From Lactiplantibacillus daoliensis (GTDB lineage Bacteria > Bacillota > Bacilli > Lactobacillales > Lactobacillaceae): a stretch of DNA of 64,000 bases. The position numbers and the translations under genes were made by a program. The DNA is taken from assembly GCF_005405005.1 (NCBI RefSeq), contig NZ_BJDH01000002.1, positions 362,910 to 426,909 of the forward strand. Reading direction: 5' to 3'. Below, in pieces: positions 26,509 through 36,346 of the stretch. Under the pieces are notes generated by a model, which saw nothing but the letters and a program-made list of their open reading frames with translations, had not been told where the DNA came from and ran no database searches. The stretch's first letter is position 1. Every line of letters begins with the position of its first letter.

Positions 26509-26549
26509 AAAAATCGCTGACGACATTTAAACCTCGTCAGCGATTTTTT
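26507..26549. terminator. bidirectional terminator
   Basis: AAAAAATCGCTGACGA and TCGTCAGCGATTTTTT form a perfect stem between convergent genes. Confidence 0.88.
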
Positions 26550-26552
26550 CTT

Positions 26553-28271
26553 TTATTCCACAATCAAAACAAATCCATTTTCAGCTAGTTTACCTGCCGC
26601 TAATCCAGTTGATAAAATCTGACCAGCAGTCGGCACATTGACTGATTTCGTCCCTAGATTAAAGGTCGCGGTAACCGTCTGCGTCTTATTTTTTCGACTC
26701 AAACTGAGTACATCGCCATCAATTTGCCAGCTCAACTCACTATCGGCCAAGAAATCGGCCTGACTTTGCCGCCAAGTGACCAATTTCGTTACAAATGCCC
26801 GCATTGCCAAGTTCTGCTCAGCCGGTTGCCATGGCATGCAGCGGCGGTTATCTGGGTCTGGTCCGCCAACTAGCCCAACTTCTGTCCCATAATAGAGACA
26901 AGGCGTTCCTGGCAGCAACATCAACAGCGTGAGGGCAGCTTTGACTTGATCAACATTTTCATTTAACACCGTCAATAGCCGCGCTGTATCGTGGGTGTCC
27001 AAGGCGTTAAACATGACCTGTTGGTTGGGTTGACGATATTGCATTAATTGTAAATTGGCTTTGCCAACGTAATCACTAATGGTCAATTCATGCTTAAATA
27101 ACGCCAAGATTGGTTGCGTCAACGGGTAATTCATGACCGCATCAAACTGGCCGTTGCTGACCAAAGCTTGACTGCTATGCCAGGCCTCACCGAGCAAATA
27201 AACATCGGGCTTAACTTGCCGTAAAGCACCGCACAACTTTCGCCAAAAACCGTGATCGACTTCATCCGCCACATCAAAACGCCAAGCGTCAATATTGAAT
27301 TGTTCGATCCAGTATTTCGTGACGTCAATCAAGTATTGCTGAACAGCTGGATTCTGCGTGTTCACTTTGGGCATCGCCGCCCCGGTCGCAAAGGTTTCAT
27401 AATTCAGCTCACCAGTTTTGGCGTCCCGGCCGACTGGCCAATCATGAATGTGAAACCAGTCTGAAAACCGCGAATCCTGGCCGTTTTTAACTACATCTTG
27501 CCACTGCGGTGACTGGTCGCCAAAATGATTGAAGACCGCGTCCAACATCACTTTCATACCACGTGCATGCGCTTGATCGACCAATTCTTGAAAATCTTTT
27601 TTCGTCCCAAAATGTGGATCAATCTCAAAATGATCAATGGTATCGTACTTATGATTGGACGGCGAGGTAAAGATTGGGCAAAGATACAGACCATTCACAC
27701 CCAAGTCTGCAATGTCATCCAGATGATCAATAATCCCGCGTAAATCCCCACCATAGAAAGAGTCGCGCTTAACTGGTCCCTGACCCCACGGTTGTGCATT
27801 GGCGGGGTCATTGTGGTGATTGCCATTCGCAAAACGTTCTGGGAAAATTTGATACCAAACCGTGTGTTTAACCCAAGCTGGTGGCAACTCCGCGTCGCTC
27901 ACATGTAAATAAGGCAAGTGGAAATATCGCCCTGCGACTGCCCAATTCGCCGCCGTATCAGCGAAGAAGCCCTCATCACCGTAACCAATCGTCTGACCAA
28001 CTTGATCCGTGATCTTGAAAGCATAAATGGCGCGATTAGTGGGAAGCTCAACGGGTAACGTCCAGTACTGGTTTGCTTGCGTTGCTAGTCCCTTGGTCAT
28101 CGCCACGTGGTGCATTGGCGCGCCTTCCTGCCATAAATACATATCGGCATACAGCAATTCGACTTTTGCGACATCGTCTAATGCCGTCTGTAAACGAATC
28201 AACACTTGATGATCGGCTAGAATCGCGCTGTCTTCACTTTCAGGCCGATGTAAAATTCCTGCTAATTGCAT
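26553..28271 (-). CDS. GH13 cyclomaltodextrinase / neopullulanase / maltogenic amylase
   Basis: 572 residues: N-terminal CBM34-like domain (about 1-115), then the GH13 barrel of the GH13_20 type. Conserved regions: DAVFNHFG, nucleophile Asp in WRFDVADEV, acid Glu in LLGEAWH, and NALDTHDT. No signal peptide, so it is cytoplasmic and would act on imported maltodextrins or cyclodextrins. The ATG at 28271, with GGAG about 9 bases upstream, is preferred over one five codons earlier. A cre-like site lies at 28291-28304, so carbon catabolite repression is likely. Stands alone without maltose transport genes. Confidence 0.93.
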   Translation of the reverse strand: MQLAGILHRPESEDSAILADHQVLIRLQTALDDVAKVELLYADMYLWQEGAPMHHVAMTKGLATQANQYWTLPVELPTNRAIYAFKITDQVGQTIGYGDEGFFADTAANWAVAGRYFHLPYLHVSDAELPPAWVKHTVWYQIFPERFANGNHHNDPANAQPWGQGPVKRDSFYGGDLRGIIDHLDDIADLGVNGLYLCPIFTSPSNHKYDTIDHFEIDPHFGTKKDFQELVDQAHARGMKVMLDAVFNHFGDQSPQWQDVVKNGQDSRFSDWFHIHDWPVGRDAKTGELNYETFATGAAMPKVNTQNPAVQQYLIDVTKYWIEQFNIDAWRFDVADEVDHGFWRKLCGALRQVKPDVYLLGEAWHSSQALVSNGQFDAVMNYPLTQPILALFKHELTISDYVGKANLQLMQYRQPNQQVMFNALDTHDTARLLTVLNENVDQVKAALTLLMLLPGTPCLYYGTEVGLVGGPDPDNRRCMPWQPAEQNLAMRAFVTKLVTWRQSQADFLADSELSWQIDGDVLSLSRKNKTQTVTATFNLGTKSVNVPTAGQILSTGLAAGKLAENGFVLIVE

Positions 28272-28290
28272 GTTCTCAATCTCCATTTCT

Positions 28291-28304
28291 CGTAACCGGT
28301 TACA
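28291..28304 (-). promoter_or_regulatory. CcpA cre site of the GH13 gene
   Basis: The minus strand reads TGTAACCGGTTACG, matching the cre consensus TGWNANCGNTNWCA at 13 of 14 positions, 20 bp before the start codon. Confidence 0.7.
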
Positions 28305-28424
28305 TTTATCGCAATTAAATTTAGTTGATTCATGAAATGTCCGGGGATTTTTCTTGTAAACGCCCCCGCTTGTGCCTAATTTAGTGTATCATTTAGACAA
28401 AATCAATTGAAAGGACGTTCATCC

Positions 28425-29918
28425 ATGGAAACACTTTATCGCAGTACCCGTGAAACTGCAAGTCACACCATGACCAGTTCACAAGCGGTCTTACAAGGCC
28501 TAACTCCCGACGGTGGTTTATTTGTCCCCGTTGATTTACCGACCACCCATTTCAACTTCGACCAACTCGCAACGATGTCCTATCAGGAAGTTGCATACGA
28601 GGTGCTGAAACTTTTCTTCACCGACTACACCGAAGCGGAATTAAAAGCCTGCATTCAAGCGGCTTACGGCGATCAATTCGACGATCCTGCCATCGCCCCA
28701 GTAACGAAACACGGCAAACAATACTATCTTGAACTTTTTCACGGCCCAACGATTGCCTTCAAAGACTTGGCCTTACAAATTTTGCCACAGTTGATGACCA
28801 CGGCCGCCAAAAAAAATCAGCTTGCACGTGAAGTCGTGATTCTGACAGCTACTTCTGGCGATACTGGTAAGGCCGCGATGGCTGGCTTTGCTGACGTGCC
28901 CCAGACGCGCATCATCGTGTTCTATCCAAAAAATGGCGTCAGCGCCATTCAAAAACAACAGATGATTACACAAACTGGCGAGAACACCTATGTCGTCGCC
29001 ATCAACGGTAATTTTGACGAAGCCCAAACGAAGGTCAAAGAGCTCTTAAATGATCCAGACTTGCAGGCAAAATTAGCCGCTAGCCAATTCCAATTTTCGA
29101 GTGCCAACTCGATTAATATTGGCCGGCTATTCCCACAAGTCGCCTACTATGTATATGCCTATGCGCAACTCATTAAACAAGGTCAGATTAAGACTGGCGA
29201 TGAAGTTAACTTTAGTGTGCCAACCGGGAACTTTGGTGACATTTTGGCTGGTTACTATGCTAAGCAGCTGGGCACGCCCATTCATAAATTAATTTGTGCT
29301 TCAAACCGCAATAATGTGCTGACGGATTTCTTCAACACCGGCGTTTACAACAAAAACCGCGAATTTTTCCTAACCAGCTCACCTTCAATGGATATTCTCG
29401 TTTCTAGCAATTTAGAACGTTTAATCTTCTACCTAACCGGTGAAGATCCAGTCCAAACAGCAAGCTTGATGCACGACTTGACCACAACTGGCGAGTACAC
29501 TTTAACACCAGCCATGCGCCAAGCCATTAAAGACTTCTGGGCTGGCTTTGTCACTGAGGGTCAAGATCAAGCAGAAATTCATCACTTGTCTGCTCATCAT
29601 CATTACACGATTGATCCCCATACGGCGGTCGCTTCTGCCGTTGCCAAGCAATATCGTACCGCCACTAAGGATCAGCGGCCCATGGTAGTTGTTTCAACTG
29701 CTAGTCCCTACAAATTTCCACAAGCTGTTTTATCAGCAATCAATGGGACACCTGCCGATGTGGATGGGTTAGCCGCAGTTGACCAATTACATGCCTTGAT
29801 CAAGACGCCTATTCCCGCGACAGTTGAGAAACTTCGGGATGCCCCAGTACGACATTCTCAAACAACTGAGACAGCCAACATGGGCGCAGTGATTCAACAA
29901 ATTTTGGCTTTAGATTAA
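28425..29918 (+). CDS. thrC: threonine synthase
   Basis: 497 residues, the long type of ThrC that makes threonine from O-phosphohomoserine. The PLP lysine is in GPTIAFKDLALQ near residue 110; the phosphate-binding TATSGDTGKAAMAGF and NIGRLFPQVAYY segments follow. The start is the ATG at 28425 with GAAAGGACG upstream; a frame six codons longer lacks a site. The HAD phosphatase follows 21 bp later and is likely cotranscribed. Homoserine genes are not in this window. Confidence 0.95.
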   Translation: METLYRSTRETASHTMTSSQAVLQGLTPDGGLFVPVDLPTTHFNFDQLATMSYQEVAYEVLKLFFTDYTEAELKACIQAAYGDQFDDPAIAPVTKHGKQYYLELFHGPTIAFKDLALQILPQLMTTAAKKNQLAREVVILTATSGDTGKAAMAGFADVPQTRIIVFYPKNGVSAIQKQQMITQTGENTYVVAINGNFDEAQTKVKELLNDPDLQAKLAASQFQFSSANSINIGRLFPQVAYYVYAYAQLIKQGQIKTGDEVNFSVPTGNFGDILAGYYAKQLGTPIHKLICASNRNNVLTDFFNTGVYNKNREFFLTSSPSMDILVSSNLERLIFYLTGEDPVQTASLMHDLTTTGEYTLTPAMRQAIKDFWAGFVTEGQDQAEIHHLSAHHHYTIDPHTAVASAVAKQYRTATKDQRPMVVVSTASPYKFPQAVLSAINGTPADVDGLAAVDQLHALIKTPIPATVEKLRDAPVRHSQTTETANMGAVIQQILALD

Positions 29919-29939
29919 GCTTTAGAAAGGAAACTTGTC

Positions 29940-30743
29940 ATGATTACGACGATTGCGCTCGACTTAGATAATACTTTGCTAACTTCCGAAAAGACGATTT
30001 CACTGCGTACCGAGAAAGTGCTCAAGCAATTACATGATAACGGCATCCGCGTAGTACTCTGTACCGGTCGCCCCATAAAGGCGATTCAACCGTTGCTTAA
30101 ACAGCTAAACTTACTGACACCCGATGATTATTCGATTACTTTCAACGGGGGCTTAGTTCAACAAAACGCCACTGGTGATATTCTCGCCAGAACGAGTCTC
30201 AGTAAAGCTGACATCAAGCCCTTGCATGCTTATGCCAAACAGCAAGGGATTCCGTTAGATGTGATTGATTTGACCCAAGTCTTCTCATTGGTTGATTTAG
30301 GTAAATCAGAATATGAGGCCTTTTTGAAAGGGCTCATGCCATTCACCGATTTATCGTTCGCTGATTTACCCGCGGACGATAAATTCGGCAAAGTCGTCAG
30401 TGCTTCAACTAAAGCCGTCGACAATCGTGAACAGTTGCCCGCTGAAATCACCAACAAGTTTCATGCCGTGCCATCACGCCGTAATTTGTTGGAATTCTTA
30501 CCGCAACACACCGACAAAGCCAGTGGCTTAAAGCAGCTACTCGCCCACTTCGATGATGATTACAGCAATCTCATGGCATTTGGCGATGAAGAAAATGACC
30601 TTGGCATGTTGAAAGCTGCTAAAGTTGGTGTCGCCATGGACAATGCCATTCCAGCCGTCAAAGCCATTGCGACCGACCATACGCTGAACAACGATGACGA
30701 CGGCGTGGCCGTTTTCCTAGAAAAATATTTCAGCTTAGTTTAG
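29940..30743 (+). CDS. Cof-type HAD-superfamily phosphatase
   Basis: 267 residues. Motif I LDLDNTLLTSEK with the catalytic aspartates at residues 8 and 10, GTGRP-type motif II (CTGRP), and AFGDEENDLGML as motif IV. A C2 cap places it with the YxeH/Cof sugar-phosphate phosphatases. AAAGGAAAC is before the ATG. Downstream of thrC in one transcript and ended by a terminator. The substrate is unknown. Confidence 0.9.
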   Translation: MITTIALDLDNTLLTSEKTISLRTEKVLKQLHDNGIRVVLCTGRPIKAIQPLLKQLNLLTPDDYSITFNGGLVQQNATGDILARTSLSKADIKPLHAYAKQQGIPLDVIDLTQVFSLVDLGKSEYEAFLKGLMPFTDLSFADLPADDKFGKVVSASTKAVDNREQLPAEITNKFHAVPSRRNLLEFLPQHTDKASGLKQLLAHFDDDYSNLMAFGDEENDLGMLKAAKVGVAMDNAIPAVKAIATDHTLNNDDDGVAVFLEKYFSLV

Positions 30744-30758
30744 CGTTTACTAACAATC

Positions 30759-30807
30759 AAAAAATGCCGACGGTTATCAACTGTGATAGCTGTCAGCATT
30801 TTTTTGT
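30759..30807. terminator. bidirectional terminator
   Basis: AAAAAATGCCGACGG... and ...GCTGTCAGCATTTTTTT between convergent genes. Confidence 0.8.
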
Positions 30808-30823
30808 TTACATTAAATCTGAC

Positions 30824-31837
30824 TTAAATAATCGGCATAGTCGTGCCAGCGCTGATAGTTGGCTTCAAAGCGGTAATTGCGGGTAACGTCATGGCCGGAT
30901 TATTAATCTTAGCTAATAGCAGTTGACAGCTGGTTTGTGCCAACTCAGTCAGAGGCTGGGCAACACTACCAATGCGAACTGCTAAATTATCCGAATCATA
31001 CAGCCCATCGAAGCCCATTAAAGCAACCTGCGTTGGTACTTTGATTTTAAGTGCAATCAAACAGGTATAAACTTTCAGCGCAATTCGATCCGTGGCACAG
31101 AATAAAAATAATTGATCCAGCGGTAGCCCCTGCAAATCGTGTTGCAGCTTTTTGGCCGGCGCATCCTTGATAAAGTTTGCGCTAATAACTGGCAAGCCCG
31201 CGTAACCCAAGGCGTTTTTATACATCGACTCACGGTGACCAACACCTATCTGGTCACTTCCCACATAACCAAAATGTTTAAAGTTAGCCGGTGATAAACT
31301 TTGGACCATGGCATCAATTCCCGCAGCATCATCAGTCCGAACCACAGGCGTCGCTGGATCACCGAAGCTGCCCGTGACGATTACATAAGGTTTAGACTGT
31401 GCTTGCAAGAAAGCTAACAAATGACTATTGGTTGGAATATAGTCCACAATAATAATGCCGTCGAAATAGTTCGCTAACATGAATTTAATTTGTTGAGACG
31501 CTTCATCAAAATCCTGATTAGAATTACTAATAAATGTCTCATAACCAGCTAGTCTCAACTGAACTTGGATCTGCTGAATCAATTTTGCTAACAACGGATC
31601 ATTAATATCACGAATCACAATCCCAATGACCTGACTTGCCTTGTCGTGCTTCGTCAACGACGCAAATAAATTCTGCTGGTAACCTAATTGCTGTGCCACG
31701 GCCTGCACTTTTTCTTGAGTCGCCGCACCAATTTTAATTGATTGGTTACCTTCATTTTTAAGATTTAAAACTCGTGAAGCTGTGGTTACGGAAACCCCGG
31801 CTGCTTTAGCCACTTCCGTTAAAGTTACACGTTGCAT
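30824..31837 (-). CDS. LacI-family transcriptional regulator
   Basis: 337 residues. N-terminal HTH VTLTEVAKAAGVSVTTASRVLN and a periplasmic-binding-like sensor domain from about 60. It starts about 50 bp after the stop of a sugar porter gene on the same strand, so it probably belongs to that operon and controls it. ATGs at 31843 and 31837 are both possible; 31837 has the better spacing from AGGA. The inducer is unknown, probably a sugar. Confidence 0.9.
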   Translation of the reverse strand: MQRVTLTEVAKAAGVSVTTASRVLNLKNEGNQSIKIGAATQEKVQAVAQQLGYQQNLFASLTKHDKASQVIGIVIRDINDPLLAKLIQQIQVQLRLAGYETFISNSNQDFDEASQQIKFMLANYFDGIIIVDYIPTNSHLLAFLQAQSKPYVIVTGSFGDPATPVVRTDDAAGIDAMVQSLSPANFKHFGYVGSDQIGVGHRESMYKNALGYAGLPVISANFIKDAPAKKLQHDLQGLPLDQLFLFCATDRIALKVYTCLIALKIKVPTQVALMGFDGLYDSDNLAVRIGSVAQPLTELAQTSCQLLLAKINNPAMTLPAITALKPTISAGTTMPII

Positions 31838-31888
31838 CTCCATCACATCCTAGTAGTCATTATAGCCTACTGAACTAATTTTGACTGC

Positions 31889-33283
31889 TCATTTGTGGGC
31901 AAAAACCGCGCGCATCTCTTCCAAACTACGATTTTTAGTTTCGGGTAATGTCCGCCAGACAAAAATCAGAGAAACAACGCACATTAAACCAAAGAACCCA
32001 AAAGTCACGCCAATCCCAAGTTTAGCTAACAAGGTCGGAAAGATTTCAGAAATAGCCCAGTTGGCAACCCACATACAAACCGTACAAATTGACATTCCTT
32101 TGCCACGATAATCATTTGGAAAAATTTCACCCAAAAGAATCCAGACAACTGGTCCCATTGAAATATTGAATAGGAACAAAAATAACGTGATGAGAAATGG
32201 CGTAAACATCCCCAGATCGATTTTATTAGCTAAAATAATGCCTACAACCAACTGAACGATGGCCATCCCAGCGTTACCCCATAATAACAAGCTTTTACGT
32301 CCTGTTTTGTCGACCAACCACATTGAAACTAAGACCCCAAAGAAGGCCGCAATCCCAATCATACTATTGGTTAAAGTTTGCATATTTCCGGGAGCACCGG
32401 CCGCTTTAAAAACCATCGGCGCGTAATAAATAATGACATTAATTCCGACCGCTTGTTGCAGGACAGCCAAAATAATGCCAATTCGAGTCACTTTACGGAT
32501 ATAGGCACTATTCTTGAGGGTTTCGTGCGTCCCACTTGCGTGAATTTGCGCAGCTGTTGCGGCAGTCATGATACGGTCATATTCAGCATGCCCTTCAGTT
32601 TCGCCATTCAATAAATAGAGTGTTTTGATTGCTTGCTCACCCTGTTCATGATAAATCAACCAACGAGGACTTTCTGGCAAAGGCAATAGAATTAAGAAAT
32701 AAATTGCTGCTGGTACGGCAGCCAATCCCAAAATGACACGCCAACCAAGATTAACGCCCCAATCACTAGTATGACCACTCAACACCATCGCGTTAACAAA
32801 ATAAACGGAAACAATCCCAACCGCATTTGCCAGTTGATAAACCGCTCCTAAACGGCCACGAATATTAGTTGGAGCTGTTTCAGAAATATAAGTCACTGAC
32901 AGCATTGACGCCATCCCAATCCCGAGTCCACCAAAGATCCGCGCTGCAATCAAAACAGCCACACTTGGCGCCGTACTTTGCAGGATTGCAGAGATTAAAA
33001 AGATTAACGCCGAAGCTGAGAGCACGTGCTTACGGCCAAAGTGATCACTGATTACTCCGGCAAAGCCTACACCTAGCGTCCCACCAATCAGAATACTTGA
33101 AACAACCAAACCTTCAATTAACGTTGATAAATGAAAGTAACTGGTTAGTGGCCCAATCGCTCCAGAAATAACCGCCGAATCATACCCATATAGAACCCCA
33201 CCAAACGCTGCTGCAATACTGACAAAGATAATGTAACCCAAAGAACGTTGCACTGGTTTAGAAACTGAAATGTTTTTTGTCAT
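31889..33283 (-). CDS. MFS sugar porter, XylE/GLUT type
   Basis: 464 residues with twelve membrane segments. Sugar porter signatures: GGVLYGYDSAVISGA in TM1, DHFGRK between TM2 and TM3, VPAAIYFLILLPLPESPRWL after TM6, and PETKNRSLEEM at the end. The start is the ATG at 33283 with GGGGGG about 9 bases upstream. Such proteins import pentoses or hexoses with protons. Its operon contains a LacI regulator; an esterase gene is divergent. Confidence 0.92.
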   Translation of the reverse strand: MTKNISVSKPVQRSLGYIIFVSIAAAFGGVLYGYDSAVISGAIGPLTSYFHLSTLIEGLVVSSILIGGTLGVGFAGVISDHFGRKHVLSASALIFLISAILQSTAPSVAVLIAARIFGGLGIGMASMLSVTYISETAPTNIRGRLGAVYQLANAVGIVSVYFVNAMVLSGHTSDWGVNLGWRVILGLAAVPAAIYFLILLPLPESPRWLIYHEQGEQAIKTLYLLNGETEGHAEYDRIMTAATAAQIHASGTHETLKNSAYIRKVTRIGIILAVLQQAVGINVIIYYAPMVFKAAGAPGNMQTLTNSMIGIAAFFGVLVSMWLVDKTGRKSLLLWGNAGMAIVQLVVGIILANKIDLGMFTPFLITLFLFLFNISMGPVVWILLGEIFPNDYRGKGMSICTVCMWVANWAISEIFPTLLAKLGIGVTFGFFGLMCVVSLIFVWRTLPETKNRSLEEMRAVFAHK

Positions 33284-33308
33284 TTTAATTGCCCCCCAAG
33301 ACAAATGA

Positions 33309-33321
33309 TGATAACGTTACA
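33309..33321. promoter_or_regulatory. candidate LacI-type operator
   Basis: TGATAACGTTACA, with a palindromic TAACGTTA core, lies 25 bp before the sugar porter start. A second AACGTT core occurs about 15 bp away. Probably the site of the LacI regulator of the same operon. Confidence 0.45.
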
Positions 33322-33376
33322 CGTAGAACGTTAATCTCAAATTTCAAAATATATTCTAGCGTGTCAAAACCATTTT

Positions 33377-33390
33377 TGCAAGCGCTAACA
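33377..33390. promoter_or_regulatory. CcpA cre site
   Basis: TGCAAGCGCTAACA matches the cre consensus at 13 of 14 positions. It lies between the divergent sugar porter and esterase genes and could affect both. Confidence 0.65.
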
Positions 33391-33405
33391 TCGAGGCTGA
33401 GTAAA

Positions 33406-34188
33406 ATGTCATTACATGAAACACGATTCTTTTCTAATACGCTCCAAATGCTGACAACCGTAGAGGTCATCTTGCCGGAAGCCAAAAATTCAGTTGGTAA
33501 AGTACCAACATTAACCGCAACTAGTCCAAAATTTCCGGTTATTTGGTTACTTCACGGTTTGTCTGACGATGAGAGCGCTTGGCTACGTTATTCAAATATT
33601 GAACGGTACGCCTCTGATTACGGTTACGCCATCGTGATGCCGCGCGTTGATCGGAGTTTTTATACCGATATGACCTATGGCCCTAACTATTGGACCTATC
33701 TCACTACCGAACTCTATCAACGGATGCAATTTTTCTACCCAATCGCCACGGAACCAGCAAATAATATTGTGGCCGGCTTGTCAATGGGTGGCTATGGTGC
33801 ACTCAAGTACGGTCTCAACTTTCCAGAACGCTTCCGGGCCATCGGTGCCTTTTCACCTGTCATTAACATTGCCGAGTTTCAACATAATACCACGGTAGAT
33901 ATGCAAGACTGGTCCTTAGTCTTCGGCGGTCGGCCGTTAAAGGATACCAGTCTAGATATTGACTGGCTCATGAGTGCTAAAAATCCGCAACAAGCCGCTG
34001 TTAAAAAGTTAGCAGTTTACACGGCAGCCGGCGATGTCGATTTTATGCGTACTGAAAATGAGGCTTATCGCCAGCGCTTTGCTGCCACATTTGCCCATTA
34101 TCAGTGGCATTTAGGCACTGGTGGTCACGAATGGCGCTTATGGGATGCCGAAATGCAACACTTTTTAGCATGGTTAGCAACTTTGTAA
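33406..34188 (+). CDS. alpha/beta-hydrolase esterase, EstA / tributyrin esterase type
   Basis: 260 residues. The nucleophile is in GLSMGGYGALKYG near residue 122, the acid in TAAGDVDFM, and the histidine in GTGGHEWRLW. This is the esterase D/EstA group that cleaves short-chain esters. No signal peptide, thus cytoplasmic. The ATG at 33406 with GAGG at 9 bases is chosen; an in-frame extension upstream to 33289 has no ribosome site. Divergent from the sugar porter. Confidence 0.9.
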   Translation: MSLHETRFFSNTLQMLTTVEVILPEAKNSVGKVPTLTATSPKFPVIWLLHGLSDDESAWLRYSNIERYASDYGYAIVMPRVDRSFYTDMTYGPNYWTYLTTELYQRMQFFYPIATEPANNIVAGLSMGGYGALKYGLNFPERFRAIGAFSPVINIAEFQHNTTVDMQDWSLVFGGRPLKDTSLDIDWLMSAKNPQQAAVKKLAVYTAAGDVDFMRTENEAYRQRFAATFAHYQWHLGTGGHEWRLWDAEMQHFLAWLATL

Positions 34189-34221
34189 AAATCAAAGCCT
34201 AGTCAAAACATACTAAGATTA

Positions 34222-34257
34222 GCTCCGTAAGATCTTTCAATCTTGCGGAGTTTTTTT
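34222..34257 (+). terminator. rho-independent terminator
   Basis: CTCCGTAAGATC...CAATCTTGCGGAG followed by TTTTTTT, after the esterase gene. Confidence 0.85.
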
Positions 34258-34443
34258 GAGTTACAGTGAAGATGAAGCTAAAATCGAACATACTCTTTTA
34301 GATTTCGAATCCGTAATATAACATGATTTCCGTCATTTTCATTTATAATTCAGTTTTAAGTATGTTGGTCTTCGAGACCGTGTTTGGGAAATTAGATTCA
34401 AGAAAATGAAAATTACGTTTAGCTGTATTTAGGAAGTTATATT

Positions 34444-34860
34444 TTGAATCAAGTAGCTGTTATTCGGTATTGATGTTTCGATGGGAAAAAGTCACTGTGC
34501 CGTTTTTCATGCCGGACAGTGTATCCATGTTTTTGTGTTTTCTCATGCACAAACGGGATTTCATATATGACATGATACTGCCTGCTCGTTCACTAGTCCT
34601 GTAATTTATTTTGAGTCAACTGGTATCTACTCCCGACCTGTCAAAGCCTTTTGTGAGAATAAGCGCCAGCTTACGTGGAATTGAACCCACTGAGCCTACA
34701 CTTTCAAGTTAGCACCTTGAGACAATCAAAAACAGATCATACTGATGCCAAAAAAATTGCTTAATTTGGTATCCAATACCGCAATCACATTCTCATCAAT
34801 TTACTGTAACTTATCAACGAATTCGTGAGTTAACCCGTTTTATTTATAGAAAAATATCAA
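34444..34860 (+). pseudogene. degenerate IS110-family transposase remnant
   Basis: No open frame survives, but translation in shifting frames gives pieces in the right order. Reading starts NQVAVI at 34444, then FGIDVSMGKSHCAVFHAGQ from 34463 (the DEDD transposase N terminus), FESTGIYSRPVKAFCENK from 34610, LNPLSLHFQVSTLR and KTDHTDAKKIA from about 34681, and YQRIRELTRFIYR from 34812. At least three frameshifts and several stops separate them. The C-terminal half is gone or unrecognisable. No terminal repeats seen. Confidence 0.75.
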
Positions 34861-35146
34861 GTATCAACGACTACAATTTCATCTTCGCTAGAACGTATTG
34901 ATTGACATATTTCTAAACTGTTGGTTCCTGATTTTTTTACTATTATTAGACCAGTGACTGTTAAATTGACTTTCTTTGTCTTATCAGTTAACAACTCGTA
35001 ATCTGATCGCTGTTTCAATTTAAATTTCATCGATGTCCCTCAAAAAAAGCGCGCGAATTTGCTCACGCACTCATTACTACCGTCTAATGATTAATACCAC
35101 TGATGCCCCCCCGAACATCTAATTCTAAATTTGATGTACTGGTTTC
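34861..35146. other. gene-free region after the transposase remnant
   Basis: About 285 bp, AT-rich and without an open frame. It may contain more eroded transposase sequence, but I could not follow it. Confidence 0.4.
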
Positions 35147-35362
35147 TTAACTATACGCACCGAATAAAAATGAGAGTCCGCCCAAAGTAAGAATTGCACC
35201 AAATGTGAATCCACTCCAAAGAGCCAAAGCAGCGAAGATTGAAGTATCGGCATTAACATTTGCCTTTAACTGCTTGAGATATAGACGTGCAGCATATATT
35301 TCGTATACACCTACAGCCGTTATGCCTAATCCAATAACGATTTGTAAAAATAATTTTGTCAT
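35147..35362 (-). CDS. small membrane protein, 71 residues
   Basis: Two hydrophobic segments (about 5-24 and 44-68) on either side of a short loop. AAAGGAGGGGG precedes the ATG by about 8 bases, a strong translation signal. Family not recognised. Its neighbours are the transposase remnant and a gene-free stretch, so it may be accessory. Confidence 0.7.
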   Translation of the reverse strand: MTKLFLQIVIGLGITAVGVYEIYAARLYLKQLKANVNADTSIFAALALWSGFTFGAILTLGGLSFLFGAYS

Positions 35363-35765
35363 AGAATCTCCCCCTCCTTTTTTTCATGATTATGACTAAA
35401 CCGTTTTAAAAATATAACAACTTAGCATCAAAAACTCAGCAATATTTAGTCACTTTGTATTCAGGAGTATCAAAATGTTAACTAACTAAAATAAAAATTA
35501 GTTGCAGGAATTGTCATCTCCGCGTATACATAAGTCAAAAAAGGTAGTATTGAGAAATCACATAATTTCTCAATACTACCTTTTTACTGTGATCCGAGAG
35601 CTTTTTCCCAGACTCATTTTTATTATTTAACGCAAACAAATCTAAATCATTATAATTCGTAAGTTGTGTCATCAAACCCAGTTCGATTATCTGCAACGGT
35701 TGTCGAATCACCTAACAAGGGTTGCTGACTACCGTATAAGTAATTTTATCACTTAAAGTTATCAT
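35363..35765. other. gene-free region holding a strong terminator
   Basis: About 400 bp. Apart from the hairpin at 35536-35586 I see no gene or known motif. TTTTTCCCAGACTC near 35600 resembles the right half of the terminator at 9271-9309. Confidence 0.4.
35536..35586. terminator. bidirectional terminator-like hairpin
   Basis: AAAAAGGTAGTATTGAGAAAT and ATTTCTCAATACTACCTTTTT form a perfect 21 bp stem. No gene ends close to it on the plus strand. Confidence 0.75.
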
Positions 35766-36332
35766 TTAACCTTCTCGAATAAAATTCAAATACCAAGTAA
35801 TCGCACAAATACCTTGGGCTGAGCGAATCTTGCCAGCCTTTAATAGCTCAATCACTTGTGACAATGGCACCAACTGGGTATTCACATATTCATCATGATC
35901 AAAATGACGGTCACCGTGTTCACTCGGATCAATGTGCGTCAAGATCAAGCTCACGGATTCATTGGTGAAACCTTCCGAAGAACTAATCGTCGTCATAACT
36001 TGACTATCATGCGCAATATAGCCGGTCTCTTCTTGTAATTCGCGCTTGGCAGCCGTCAGCGGTTCCTCTCCAGCGTTAATCAAACCAGCTGGTAAGCCAA
36101 TCGTTTCGGAATTACGGCCAACCCGATACTCTGTCCCTAATACCACTTGATCATCCGCAGTAATCGCCAAGATGGTGACGGCGTTGCCGTGATCAATCAA
36201 ATCGCGTTCGACTTCTAATCCATCTGGTGTTTTGATTGTTTCTTTGACCAAATTAAAAATTGGACCACTATAAACTTGATCTTTACTTAAAACCGTCCCT
36301 TTACGACCGGCTTTATCTAAGGCATCTGCCAT
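35766..36332 (-). CDS. Nudix hydrolase, ADP-ribose pyrophosphatase type
   Basis: 188 residues with an intact Nudix box GLINAGEEPLTAAKRELQEETGY near residues 95-117. N-terminal IKTPDGLEVERDLIDHGNAV and the length fit the NudF/ADP-ribose diphosphatase group, which splits ADP-ribose to AMP and ribose 5-phosphate. It is the last gene of a four-gene minus-strand operon, 14 bp after the HIT gene. Confidence 0.9.
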   Translation of the reverse strand: MADALDKAGRKGTVLSKDQVYSGPIFNLVKETIKTPDGLEVERDLIDHGNAVTILAITADDQVVLGTEYRVGRNSETIGLPAGLINAGEEPLTAAKRELQEETGYIAHDSQVMTTISSSEGFTNESVSLILTHIDPSEHGDRHFDHDEYVNTQLVPLSQVIELLKAGKIRSAQGICAITWYLNFIREG

Positions 36333-36346
36333 GTGCTAACGTCTCC

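Noticed and set aside
34189..35146. A new small gene cluster in the 950 bp gap.
   Set aside because: No frame with a ribosome site; the sequence reads as a decayed IS110 transposase.
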